Origin: Irineochytrium annulatum | Lineage: Eukaryota > Chytridiomycota > Chytridiomycetes > Chytridiales > Chytridiaceae | Direction of reading: 5' to 3' | Length of the DNA: 34,582 nucleotides | Assembly (NCBI GenBank): GCA_027600665.1 | Contig: JADGJL010000182.1 | Coordinates: 1 to 34,582 of the forward strand | Shown here: positions 1 to 10,160 of the stretch, piece after piece | How the letters are laid out: every line of letters begins with the position of its first letter | How positions within the stretch are numbered: the first letter of the stretch is position 1 | Translations under genes and position numbers: made by a program | The notes under the pieces: model-generated | Seen by the model: only the letters and a program-made list of their open reading frames with translations | What the model was told of the DNA's origin: nothing | Database searches by the model: none

Positions 1-396
1 GCAGGGCAGCGGGGGTCGTGGTCGGGGGACGGGGACGGGGTGGGTGGTTGGAATCGGGCGAGTCGGATCAGAGGGAAGGCGAGGCGGAGCGTTTTAGATT
101 CAAGGATGGTCCGTGAGCCACTGCGAGCCAAGAACAGAACAGAATCGCGCCGCTTCTTCGCCCCACGCTTGACCTACAAACTCTATTGCAATTGATAATT
201 ATCAAATTGACATGAATGATATTTGATGTTGGGCGAGTCCCATCATGAAGAACCCAATCCACACGCCCCGTTTTCCGTGTTATCGAGTTTATTCCAGGAC
301 GCAAATAAAACATGGTGGTGACGGAACCACCGAACGTGTCCGCAGGCCTTCGCAGGCGAGGCACCCATAATAAATCTTCGGTCTTCGCAGCAGCCC
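1..396. other. Left-edge intergenic DNA with a G-rich tract
   Basis: I recognise no gene here. Bases 9-47 on the + strand carry five G-runs of three to five bases separated by short spacers, the pattern that can form a G-quadruplex. The rest should hold the 3' untranslated region of the MoaD-like gene, which ends at 397 on the minus strand. An open minus-strand frame at 68-400 has no recognisable domain and does not start with a credible gene context. Confidence 0.4.
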
Positions 397-804
397 TCAA
401 CCTCCGCTCACGGGCGGGATGATGGCGATTTCGTCTCCAGCCTTAACATCTAGGTCTGGCTGGTCGACCGCGACCAGTAAATCAGCCAACGGAATCCACA
501 GCTCCCGGTCTACGTAGTCCATGTTCACGGCAACCATCGCCGTCTTTAGCACCGACGCCAGGCCCGCGTGCTTTGACACAACATGCGCGATGAGGGATCG
601 TAATGTCACTAGCATGCTCTTGTTAGTGAGGAAAGAGAGGACGGTGCAAACACCTCTTGCCGGCTTTACAGATGCATCCGATCCACTCGATGCGGCCGTA
701 GCCACGTCGTCCAGAGCCACGGCGTCCTGGGCGACGCCAGCGGCATCCCGCGCGGATGCAAAGTAGAGCACCGTGCACGAGCGACCGTTTGTCGACCCGG
801 CCAT
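397..804 (-). CDS. MOCS2A: Molybdopterin synthase small (sulfur-carrier) subunit, MoaD/MOCS2A type
   Basis: This is the ubiquitin-fold protein that carries sulfur as a C-terminal thiocarboxylate and donates it, in complex with the large subunit (MoaE/MOCS2B), to make molybdopterin in molybdenum cofactor synthesis. The exons are 804-654 and 608-397. The 45-nt intron at 653-609 has GTGTTT at the donor, CTAAC at the branch site and CTAG at the acceptor. The product is 120 residues, longer than the usual 80-90. It begins with a beta-strand of the type VLYFASARDAAG and ends PPVSGG directly before the stop, so the essential Gly-Gly tail is intact. I chose the ATG at 804 because the family fold starts about ten residues later. 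An upstream in-frame ATG at 885 would add 27 residues of unlikely sequence. The intron is in frame and stop-free, so an unspliced message would encode 15 extra residues in the middle of the fold. The start faces that of Sla2, about 200 bp away. The large subunit is not in this window. Confidence 0.85.
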   Translation of the reverse strand: MAGSTNGRSCTVLYFASARDAAGVAQDAVALDDVATAASSGSDASVKPARGVCTVLSFLTNKSMLVTLRSLIAHVVSKHAGLASVLKTAMVAVNMDYVDRELWIPLADLLVAVDQPDLDVKAGDEIAIIPPVSGG

Positions 805-1007
805 TCCGTCGCTCTCGCTGTCGAGGGGGCCGCGGTCAAAACGCCGGGAGAGAGTCGAGGAAGTGGTCTGCCTGCAAGGCTCCAATCACTCTCGCCGCGA
901 TCTCGCCTGGTGCGAATTTCAACACTTGCACAGCACGGTACCTCGTCCACCGCGGCCCCCTCATCCCCCCCCAACCACTGGACGATCGCCCACCTCCCGT
1001 TCGCCCA
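805..1007. promoter_or_regulatory. Shared divergent promoter region (MOCS2A / sla2)
   Basis: The 203 bp between the two divergent start codons must hold both promoters and 5' untranslated regions. The part next to sla2 is pyrimidine-rich, with a run of seven C at about 966-972. I see no convincing TATA box. The assignment rests on gene layout only. Confidence 0.5.
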
Positions 1008-4000
1008 ATGTCCTACTCGAGGGATTATCCTGGATCGGCCTACGAGAGCCGCGGAGGTGGGGGCTACCGGGATCGCGGCTCGCCTCCATCCGTCAGGGCC
1101 TCCCACGTCCAGACGGAGAAGCTGGACGAGGAGCTCGCGACTCACATCAAGAAGGCCCTGACCTCGGACGAGTCTGCGCCGAAGCAGAAGCACGTTCGAT
1201 CGTGCATCGTCTACACATGGGACGTGAAAGGACCAGGGAGCATATGGCTGGGGCTGCGGTCGTACCCGATGCTCGGGGACGAGGTCGTGACGTTCAAGGC
1301 CCTTATCACGATCCACAAGGTCATCAACCAGGGGCACCCGATGGCGTTGAAGGAGATCAGTTATGACCACAGCTGGATTGAGAATTTGGGGAGGCAGATG
1401 GGATCCAACCGAGGTACTGTGGTGCCGATCTATGTGAAATAGGAGTTGGGAATGCTGATTCGCGCGTTCTTTTCATCTTTAAGGGTATGGCCAGCTGATC
1501 AAGTCCTATACCCAGTTCCTGACCGCCAAACTCGACTACCACCGCCTCCACCCGGAGTTCTCGGGTAGCTTTGACTACGAGGAATACGTGACGCTGAAGG
1601 GCGTGGAAGACCCGAACGAGGGGTTCGAGACGATCAACGACCTTCTGGGCCTGCTTCAGAAGATCGATGCGTTCTCGGCCGTTGTGTTCAATAACATCCG
1701 TGCGGGCGCGCCGAACGAGTGCAGGATTTCGGCTCTCGTGCCTCTAATCGAAGAAAGCCACGGCATTTACCAGTTCCTCGTCAGCATGCTGTCTGCCATG
1801 CATCAAAGTATGCTTTCCATAGCCTCAGCGTTTCTATTACCATCCAGACTAACGCGCTCGCAAAATCCAGTCATCGGCTCCGTCGAGGTACTCGGCCCCC
1901 TCCGTGAGCGCTTCAACCAGTGCCACTACGCCCTCTTCAAGTTTTACTACGAGTGCTCCGGCATCAACTACCTCACCTCCCTTGTCACCATCCCGAAGCT
2001 CGAGAAGAGCCCGCCGGACTTCCTCGCGAAAACGCCGAGCCTTCCGCCGAGGAGGCCGCCGTCCCCGCCGATCTCTAGGGAGCCCGAATTTGACGTTGTG
2101 AAAGAACAAGCCGAGGTATGCAAAAGATTATTTTCCGCGATGTGGATCTAACGCGTTGCAGCTTGAGGCCCAAATCCGCGCCGAGAATGCCCGGAACGAG
2201 GCGAAGAACCGCGAGAACGCTCTCGCTCAGCAGCGCCAGCAGCAGGCCGACCTCCAGCGCCAGCTCGAGCAGCAACGCCAGCTTGAGCAACAACGGCAGC
2301 TCGAGCTCCAGCGGCAGTCGGCCTTGTTGGAGCAGCAGCGCCGCGCCGAGGAGGAGCGGATGAGGCAGCTGCAGGCACAGCACGCGCAACAGGCCGCCAT
2401 CGAGCAGCAGATGATGACGCAGCAGCAGCTCATGGCGCAGCAGCAGCTGATGGAGAGCATGAGGCAGCAGAACGCGAAGGACCAGATGTTATTGGATCAG
2501 TATGGCCAGAAGGTTCGATCACTGGAGCAGCAACTCCAGACGCTCTCCCTTGCGCCGCGGGACGATGACACGATCCGACGTCTGCAGGAGGAGTTGGCGC
2601 AGTGGAAGCAGAAGTATGAGGCGTTGGCGAAGTTATACGCCCAGCTGAGGAAGGAGCACTTGGAGCTCTTGAACAAGTTCAAGGAGATCAAGGACAACAG
2701 CGGAAAGCAGGCGGACGATGTCAGGAGGGATCTTGAGAAGGCGCGGGCCGATCTTCGGGTGTGTTTATGGTGCCAAGGTCGGATGTTACGATAAGATTGG
2801 CTGACGCATATTTGAATTACAGGCAAAGCACGCTGAGTTGACGGACGTGATGATTGAGCGCGACCGCCTTCGGTCCGAGGGTGACCGGCTTCGGTCCCAA
2901 ACGGACGAGGAGCTCGCCCGGCTCCGGCGGGACGTGAGCGATGCCAAGGACTCGCTCGTCGACATGTCGCGGAGCAAGGGCGCCGAGGTCTCGTCCGTCA
3001 TCAACCGTTTCAATGCCGAGAAGGCGGACCTTGAGCAGGCCGTGAGGGCGAAGGAGCAGATGATTGAGGATTTGAGGAGGAGACTTGATGCCGCGGGGGC
3101 TGATGTGCAGCGGGCGCGCTCGGTATGCGGAGTCTTTTTCTTGAATGGGGATTGTTGTTGACCGCGTTGGCTGTTATAGGCGCAGAACGAGGAGACGACC
3201 ATCCTCCAACAGGGTCTCGACCAGACTTTGATGGCGCTTGCGCAGCTGCAGAAGACTCAGCAAGAGACGGAGGCCTCCCTCATTTCGCAGCTGAACAGGC
3301 TTCAATCCGAGCACAATGAGCTTTTGAACAGGATGATGGACAACATCCTGCAATCCTGCATCATTAAGATCGACGAGGCAGTCTACGAGTTGGAGAGCCC
3401 TTCGCACGAGGGAAACACGACGGCATCGCCGGAGTACGTCCAGACGCTTCTGGAGAAGACGACGAACCACTGCGCCGACGTCGGGGCCAGCTTTGTCCGG
3501 TTGATTCAGGTAAGGGTCATCGGTCGTCGGAGAAGTCACCGTTCAAGCAGCAAGCATGCTGATGATGCTTTGTGAAAATAGGGTGGAGACCAGGCCGACG
3601 CGATCAGCACGGCCAACGCCTTCGCTCACTCGGTCGCCCAGCTCCTCCACAACACGAAGGGCGTCACCCGGCTCGCCAAGGACGACGAAACCGTCGACGC
3701 GATCATCTCGACCTCCAAGGCCGGCGCACACACGGCCCGCGTCTTCTTCGACCAGCTCAAGTCGGCCGCGATGGCGGCCGTCGATCCATCCCGCCGCCCC
3801 GGTCACATCGACGCCCTCACCCGCGACTCGACCGTCGGCCTCCTCTCCCTCGTCCCGCTCATGGACCGCATCGCGCCGCAGGCCACGCTCGAGGCGCAGG
3901 GCGGCGACCTCGGCGACACGGTCGAGCGCGAGATGCAGAGCGCCGCGAGGGCGATCGAGGAGGCCGCGCGCCGGCTGCAGGAGCTCCTGTCGAGCCCGCC

Positions 4001-4610
4001 CGTCGGGATCAACCTCGACGTCCACGGGGCCGTGCTGCAGAGCGCCGTCGCGCTCACGAACGCGATCCAGCAGCTCATCCGGTGCGCGACGGCGTGCCAG
4101 GAGGAGATCGTCCAGCACGGTCGGCAGGGAGGGGCCGCGGCCGCGTTCTACAAGAAGAACAACAAGTGGACGGAGGGGCTCGTGTCGGCCGCCAAGGCCG
4201 TGGCCGTCGCGACGACCTTCCTGGTCGAGTGCGCCGACGGGATGGTGAAAGGCACGCACTCGCTCGAGCAGCTGATCGTCGCGGCGCAGGACGTGGGCGT
4301 GTCGACCACCCAGCTCGTCGCGGCGTCGCGGGTGAAGGCGGTGCCGTTCTCGCGGCGGCAGGATGCGCTCGAGCAGGCGGCCGTGGCCGTGAGGGAGGCG
4401 AGCAAGCTGCTCGTGAAGGCGGCGAGGGACGCGGCGAAGCTCGGGGCCGAGAGGGAGGCCAGGGAGGAGATTGGGAGGATGGGGAGGCATGAGATGAAGA
4501 TCAAGGAGATGGAACAGCAGGTCCGGATCTTGGAGCTGGAGAAGGAGCTTGGGCAGGCGAGGTACAAGCTTGGGGAGATCAGAAAACAGGGCTACCAGGC
4601 GGAGGAGTAA
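1008..4610 (+). CDS. sla2: Sla2/End4 (HIP1R family) endocytic adaptor
   Basis: This protein links PIP2-rich membrane and clathrin to actin at endocytic patches. There are seven exons: 1008-1413, 1484-1807, 1871-2115, 2162-2758, 2823-3122, 3180-3509 and 3582-4610. All six introns (46-72 nt) keep frame, giving 1076 residues, close to the size of yeast and fission-yeast homologues. The N-terminal ANTH domain (about residues 36-300) carries the lipid-binding stretch APKQKHVRSC and the SYTQFLTAKLDYH motif. From about residue 326 there is a long Gln/Leu/Arg-rich coiled coil with QQ and QQQ runs, which would pair with itself and with clathrin light chain. The last exon (from residue 735) carries the talin-like I/LWEQ actin-binding domain, with FYKKNNKWTEGL near residue 923. 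The ATG at 1008 is chosen because it precedes the ANTH domain by the usual short Gly/Ser-rich leader. The protein looks intact, and I am confident of the family. Confidence 0.96.
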
Positions 4611-5136
4611 AAAAAGCGTGGGACGGGCTATTGCATATTTTTGGCGGGCGGGAGGGGGATTGCGTGGTGGTCATTCTTTCCTTGTCTTCGTGGTCTTCAA
4701 TTTACAAATTTCACTCTTGGTTTTTTAATTCTATCCGGATCTCTTAAAAAATACTTCTCTTCTCTCTCTTTGCTCGTAATCTAGGGTCTGGTCATCTGTT
4801 TGATAATTCGCAACTTTTTTTTTCTTCACTATATCTGGCCGTCCTTACTTCTATCACCCAGGCGTCGGTCGGGGCGATTTGCTGAAAGTGGTGTTGGGGT
4901 TGGTTGATGGCGCTCTCATGAGAGCGCGTTATCTTTACCCTGAAAAGAAATAACTGGGATTCCACGTTCGTTCTGCGATTGTTCATCTTGAGCGCAATCT
5001 ATGCCCGATTTGAATCTAGCCTGGTCATGCACGGATCACATCGTCCAAGCCACCATCGTTTCAGCTGTTGGTCACATATCGTCAAACTGCTTTCACGCCC
5101 ATCTGGTCCGTCATCCCGTCATCCCCAATACCCGCC
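4611..5136. other. Intergenic region after sla2
   Basis: No gene is recognised. It is T-rich just after the sla2 stop (4660-4830), as expected for a 3' untranslated region. It contains a perfect 18-bp palindrome at 4910-4927, listed separately. Confidence 0.5.
4910..4927. repeat. Perfect 18-bp palindrome
   Basis: GCGCTCTCATGAGAGCGC reads the same on both strands. It could be a dimeric transcription-factor site for the downstream mini-gene and lysophospholipase, or it could extrude as a short hairpin. It lies in non-coding sequence about 300 bp after the sla2 stop. The function is not shown by the sequence. Confidence 0.6.
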
Positions 5137-5475
5137 ATGCAGGACCGAGCAGTAGGTTTCTAATCCCTTCCGCGCTGCCTGTTGAATGTGACTGTTCGCC
5201 CTGCTGGTGGCCGTGTCCCTCTGCGTCGTGCTCTTGACGGGAGAGCAGTGACTGACACCCTTTTCTGCATCCAGTTTAGGACAGTCGTGGCGATAGTTGC
5301 GGCTGTCGCCTTGCTCTTCCTCCATCAATATGCGGAGAGCTACATCCACCACGCCTTCGCGGTGTTGAAGACCCAGGCGCGGACGGCGTTTGGATGCACG
5401 GACTGCGCGCTCGACAATGGCGTCGTCCACAACAGCGCGAGCGAGCTGAGGAAGCCGCTCGGTCCAGAACTGTGA
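5137..5475 (+). CDS. Single-TM mini-gene: partial tandem copy of the lysophospholipase 5' exons
   Basis: There are two exons: 5137-5151 (ATG plus four codons) and 5275-5475, with a 123-nt phase-0 intron (GTAGGT...CCAG). The product is 71 residues. The second exon opens FRTVVAIVAAVALLFLHQYA, which parallels FRTILATVGIIALLFVGQYL, the second exon of the next gene. The exon order, the intron phase and the acceptor just before FRT also match. After the hydrophobic segment the two diverge. Instead of running into the catalytic domain, this copy reads about 40 more residues, including a CTDC pair, and stops at 5473-5475. It may be a small membrane protein, a decayed duplicate, or an upstream alternative first-exon set for the gene that starts 150 bp later. 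I cannot tell which without transcripts. Confidence 0.5.
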
Positions 5476-5624
5476 GCTTTATAGTGAATGCAGCTTCTAT
5501 TTGCAGATCTCTTCTCCTTTTGTATTATCCAAGTTATTAATAAACGGGCGGTCAAACTCACTTTGCCAACCGTGTCTCGGGTTGGTTCATTCCTGTCCCA
5601 TCCCATCCACCGTCTCCTCGCACC

Positions 5625-8176
5625 ATGACCAAGGAGGGCGCCCATCACGCTGTGAGTTACCTCTGCTTCGGCAGGTCCCAGAGAGAGATCAAGCGACGGT
5701 GGGGTCGCCATGATCCGGTGCTGCCCGCGTGGCAGGGTCGATCGGCAGGGGAGAGGGCTTGAGGGCGGGGCGATGCATGCATTAACGTCGGTTCCCTCAC
5801 CTTCATCTTTCTTTAGTTCAGGACGATCCTGGCGACGGTCGGGATCATCGCCTTGCTGTTCGTGGGGCAGTACCTGGACTTTTGGTTCGGCCATCAGTCA
5901 CTCTACACCCCCAGGAGGGTGAAATGTCCTGAAGACGAGCCGATCATCAGGCCCGTTCCGTTCGGCGCGGTGAGTTTGGAATATTGGGACGCGTTGGCTT
6001 TCGTCACGGACGCGTGCATGCGCGCTGCAATGTCTGGCTTGCCTTTGACTGATGGTGACATTTCCCTTGTGTCGACAGCAATCAATTTCCACCGAGGAGG
6101 AAGACTGGGTTGAGAACCGTGATGAGCAGGTCCGGACTTCTTGGAAGGCTTACCTCGAGAGGGTCAACCTCGAGGACTTTGACGTCGACGCGTACGTCGC
6201 CAAGAAGAAGCTCCCCAGGGTCGCGGTGACCTTTAGCGGTGGAGGCAGCAGGTCCCTTTTTTTTTTGGTTCATTTATGGCGACCTTCGTAACACGTGGAA
6301 TGACTGTAATTGACATACTATTCAGGGCTCTCCTTGTCGGTGGCGGTGTCATTCGCGCCATGGACGATCGTATTCCGGAATCTCGTCAGTCCGGAACCGG
6401 CGGTATCCTCCAGCTGTCGACCTACATTTCCGGCCTCTCGGGTAAGCAGGAAAATCTTTTGCGTTCCTGTAATAGTCGCCAACTTCCTTCTTTAAAGGCG
6501 GCTCCTTCCTCATCGGGTCCATGTACACGACGAACTTCCCTACGATCGACTTCCTCCACGACAACGTCTGGCACCTTGAGACCGACACCTTCACGCCCGC
6601 CGGGAAGGACGAGCTAAGCGATGTTGGCGTCTACGTCGAGTTCATTCGCGACGTTGCTCACAAATCCCGGGCCGGCTACCCAACCACCTTGACCGACTAC
6701 TGGGCCCGCCTCGTGTCCGTCCACACCACGAACGAGACCAGGTACGGCGAGGGCGTCACCATGTCGGGCCTTGCCGAGTTTGAGAACATGGCGGCCTACA
6801 AGACGCCGTTCCCGGTCGTTGTTTGGAACGAGAGGCTGCCCGGGCAGAAGGATTTAAACGAGTTTTCCAACATCGTAAGAGACTCAGCCTCGTGTGTCTG
6901 TACCTTGTGCCTAATGTTTACTTTTTACTGTTTCCGCCGATAGTGGGAGTCCAGCGTCTTCGACACCGGGTCATGGTCCCCTACCATCTCCGCCTTCATT
7001 AAGACAAAGTACCTCGGGACCTCCGTCAACGCCGGCGTCCCCACGGGCCGTTGCACCGTTAACTTTGACCACTTTGGCTACGTCGTCGGCATCTCCTCAT
7101 CGGTCTTCAACCAGGCCCTCCAGGACATGGACAAGGACAACTCGACAAGGCACGAGTTCCTCTCGGCCGTGATCCGCTATATCACGGACGCGGAGCAGGA
7201 CGGCGCGCTTCTGCCGAACCCGTTCTACCACCTCGAGCACGTGGACGAGCGCACGGCCAACGTCAAGGCTGTTTCCCTCGTTGACGGAGGGGAGGACGGC
7301 CAGAATATCCCGATCTGGCCCTTCCTTCAGCCCGCCCGTAAGGTTGATGTCATCTTTGCCACGGATTCGACCGTTTCTTTCTACGAGGGTGGCTGGTAAG
7401 AGTCCTTCTCAAGATGGCAGGCAAGCGATTTGGGTTTATTTTCTCACATATGTAAAAACAGGCCCAACGGATCCTCCATCATCTCCACCGCCGAGTACGC
7501 CGCCAACACCTCGATCGCCTTCCCCCCGACCCCTGCCACGGCCGAGATCTTCCTCGAGCAAGGCCTTCACAACCGCACCGTCTTCTTCGGCTGCCACAAA
7601 TCCCCCGAGGACTACCTCCCTGGCCAGTGGCCTCTCCTCGTCTACATCCCGAACCGCTACTACGACTACCCGTCCAACGCCTCGACCTTCCGCCGCGTCT
7701 ACCCGAAGGAGGACTCGTGGCCCTTCCTCATGAACGGCTACAGCCTCCTCGCGACGGCCGAGGCCCAGCACCCACTGCCGGAGAGCCAGGAGGCCTGGGC
7801 CGCCTGCGTCGCCTGCGCGCTCGTGAGCAGGTCGTACGACGCCGTCGCGGACATGACGGCCCAGTGCAGGAAGTGCATGGCGGACTACTGTTGGGATGAT
7901 GGGCCCGTCCGTGCTCGCGTTGATGGGTCGAGGCCGTCGAGGGGCCATGACAGCGAGCTGGAGAGGAAGCTGGAGGCGCCTGAAGGGGAGGAGGAGGAGG
8001 ATGGGGGGCCGATGCCGGCGCCGGAGAAGAAGCCCGCGGCGCACGAGATGCTGAGGGATCCGCTTTTCTGGGTGGGAGCCATCGTGGCGGGTTTGTTGGG
8101 TTGGTCGATTGCGGGGTGTGTGATCCGCGCGTGGCGCCGCAAGAACGAGGACGAGAGGAGGCCTTTAATTCAGTAG
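5625..8176 (+). CDS. Fungal lysophospholipase / phospholipase B-like (cPLA2 fold), with N- and C-terminal membrane segments
   Basis: This enzyme should remove acyl chains from (lyso)phospholipids. The exons are 5625-5651, 5817-5969, 6079-6251, 6326-6441, 6498-6874, 6944-7395 and 7462-8176, giving 670 residues in frame. Catalytic landmarks of the family are present. SGGGSR (113-118) contains the conserved Arg and the oxyanion glycines. GLSGGS has the nucleophile Ser156. VDGGEDGQ has the catalytic Asp396. The C-terminal part has the Cys-rich CVAC...CRKCMADYC segment, as in secreted fungal enzymes, and several NxS/T glycosylation sites. Unlike typical secreted or GPI-anchored phospholipase B, it has a hydrophobic stretch at residues 10-32, a second one at 634-657, and a basic cytosolic tail. 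It is therefore probably anchored in a membrane of the secretory pathway or vacuole. The first residue of the usual GGGYRAM motif region is changed (Tyr to Ser), but no catalytic residue is missing. The first coding exon is only 27 nt, so the start is less certain than the rest. Confidence 0.9.
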
Positions 8177-9818
8177 TTGGGGGGTGTTCTCTCATAGTTG
8201 CGGCGCCTCTCTCTATTCTCCATTTTTTTTCAGAAAGTGACATTTTCAAGTTTTGGTGTCGTTGGTTTTAAACGGCCTTGCGCTTTTTTGGATCATCTTT
8301 TCACTTTTTCTCGATTCCGTCACATTTTACTAACTGTTTCCTCTTCCAAACGTCATTGTTTTTGAAACGTTTTTTAACAATTCGGGTTTTTTTTACCTTG
8401 TCTTTTATTTTTGTATACAAGACGATAACGGTTTTTATCGTCATTTTCTCAGTTTAGCTTAGATCTAGGCTGCTTGGCAGAAGTAAATAAATCATTTGGA
8501 AAGTTTTTTTAAGAGGTTTTGCGAAGTGTTGTACCGCTCTCGAGTTTCGAACGGTACTATAAAAATCTTGGCAGATTGGATCTTATCCCTGGGAGAAGGG
8601 TGGTTCATATCAATTTATCTTCAGGCATTATACGAATACGGAGAGGAAAGGATGCGGAATCGAACTTTCGGGAAATGGAGAGGACATAGGTATCAACCGC
8701 GATGCCTCGTATAGTCGAACAAAAAAAGGTATTTAGAGCGGTATTCATAACTTAAATTTTGTAAGGTAAGCACCATCAAGCCTTGCTCGCCGTCGTCGGT
8801 TGTCCTCATCGGTGGCATTATCGCCTCCCTGGCAGCGACGCCTACAAACCTCGTTACCCTCCACTGACTGAGGAAGACGACGTCTAGCGGTGTTTGGGCT
8901 CCATCACATGGGTGGCAGGTTGATAGGTCCGCTGAAACGCAGCTAGCGATATAACCGCCAGGTCCGAATGGATTGCGGTGAAAGACGGCAGACTGCGACT
9001 ATAATGCTCGCATGGAACTTCTAGGGGTCTTTGGATACGGCTCTCACGAGCGTTGATCGTAAGTATGTTAGCCATATTGCTGCGCTTAAGCCCGATGGTG
9101 ATCGACGTCTCCAAATCCCTGTAACGAGAATATCAGTTGAAAACTATCATACTTCACGATCACAAAATCCTACCTGTGGTACCTACCTAGCGGAGGCGCT
9201 AGCCATGCGCCCATGCGTGGCATGGCGTAACCTGTCTCACTCTAGGCGATATAAATGTTGCCAACATGACTGGCGGTGTCGCAGCGTCAGTGAGAATGCA
9301 ACGGCCGGAAGTCATGTGACGACCGGTCTCGAACATACGAATGATGCACCTCCTGCTGCGGCTCGAAACGAAATGGTCGAGGTGTTCCGCCGGCAGCGGC
9401 CATACGAAAGCCAGAACTCCACTGATATGCGGCCGGCGGACACGGCGCGTATTCTCCGCGACACGACCGACTTGTAGACGGCAGGCCCGCCCACGGTCTT
9501 TCCTCCGGGGCCACTTTGTCGACGCCAAGGAGAGCGTGCTAGCACCGCCGTCGCGTTCTCGGCTCCAGCAGCGGCCGCGACAATCGCGACACCACCGCTT
9601 TTATTGCCGTTAATGCTGGCGCTTCGGCGATTGCGTCGACATCTCCGGCGGCGGTACCACGGCTCTCCCCGTTCCGCGCAGCACTGGCCTTCGCTGAGGA
9701 GTCCATTGACGCAATGGTGGTGGTGCGGTCGGTCGGTTGAAGGAGACGCGGACCGTTCGACGTTCACGTCGGGACAGACTCCAGTCAAGGAGTCCCAAAC
9801 CCCCTGGGCAAGGTGGCA
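8177..9818. other. Long intergenic region without a recognisable intact gene
   Basis: Bases 8177-8480 are T-rich and read as 3' flank of the lysophospholipase. Open frames at 8496-8714 (+), 9031-9477 (+) and 9312-9890 (-) match no family I know, lack convincing starts and have uneven codon use. A possible TM-tail exon remnant lies at 8772-8887 and is listed separately. The right end approaches the promoter of the DUF2461 gene. Confidence 0.4.
8772..8887 (+). pseudogene. Possible decayed terminal exon of a single-pass membrane protein
   Basis: One frame reads a hydrophobic stretch, SSVVLIGGIIASLAA. One frame over, the following bases read DAYKPRYPPLTEEDDV and then a stop at 8885-8887. A hydrophobic segment followed by a short Pro/acidic tail is the layout of the C-terminus of the upstream lysophospholipase and of other type I membrane proteins. 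A single-base shift near 8831 would join the two halves. No start, no upstream exon and no clear residue identity with the neighbour was found, so this is a weak call. Confidence 0.25.
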
Positions 9819-10160
9819 GTCGCCATTTTTCAAGCCGCGTCCGACGGACCGGACTCTCGATCTCACTTCGCCTTCAACCACTCCCTCCAAGAGAGTCGTT
9901 GCACGTTCATCCCGATATGCCAGTCAGCAAGCCGTCGAAGAAGGCCCAAGTCCTCAGCGTCCGCGAGGTCCGCCGAGCCAGTGGTCGCGTGAAGTCGTCC
10001 CGAACAGCAGGAGCAGCGCCGGCTGCCGAGGGTGACGCGGGAGTTTTCCCTGGGGCGGTGGAGGAATCGGACGATGCCGGGGAGCCGTCGTCGGAGGATG
10101 AGGACGACGAGGAGAACCAGGCATATGTGGCGGAGGATGACGAGGATGATGACGACGAGG
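9819..10160 (+). repeat. Segmental duplication, copy A (DUF2461 start region)
   Basis: Bases 9819-9843 match 20861-20886 with one extra T in the second copy. After a divergent spacer, the coding start from about 9911 matches 20908 onward, through VSKPS, VREV, RASxRVKSS and EGD to the acidic segment near 10160. On the minus strand the first block reads ATGGCGACTGCCAC (MATAT), the same as the first codons of UXT, but it runs into a stop after 13 codons. Copy A therefore keeps an intact DUF2461 gene and only a relic of the UXT start. Confidence 0.75.

Noticed and set aside
3543..4490. Long open frames antisense and +1 to the last sla2 exon (for example 315 codons on the minus strand)
   Set aside because: They are Arg/His/Leu or Arg/Pro/Ser-rich shadows of GC-rich coding sequence; the talin-like domain reads cleanly on the + strand.
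7436..8044. 202-codon minus-strand frame over the lysophospholipase C-terminus
   Set aside because: It is an antisense shadow of conserved coding sequence with no domain and an Arg-heavy composition.
8650..8680. Possible tRNA B box (AGTTCGATTCC on the minus strand)
   Set aside because: The flanking bases do not pair as a T-stem and no A box or acceptor stem lies at the right distance.
9312..9890. 192-codon minus-strand frame upstream of DUF2461, considered as a remnant of the whole UXT gene
   Set aside because: Beyond the five shared N-terminal codons, which are in another frame, nothing resembles the UXT helices, so only the junction is called duplicated.
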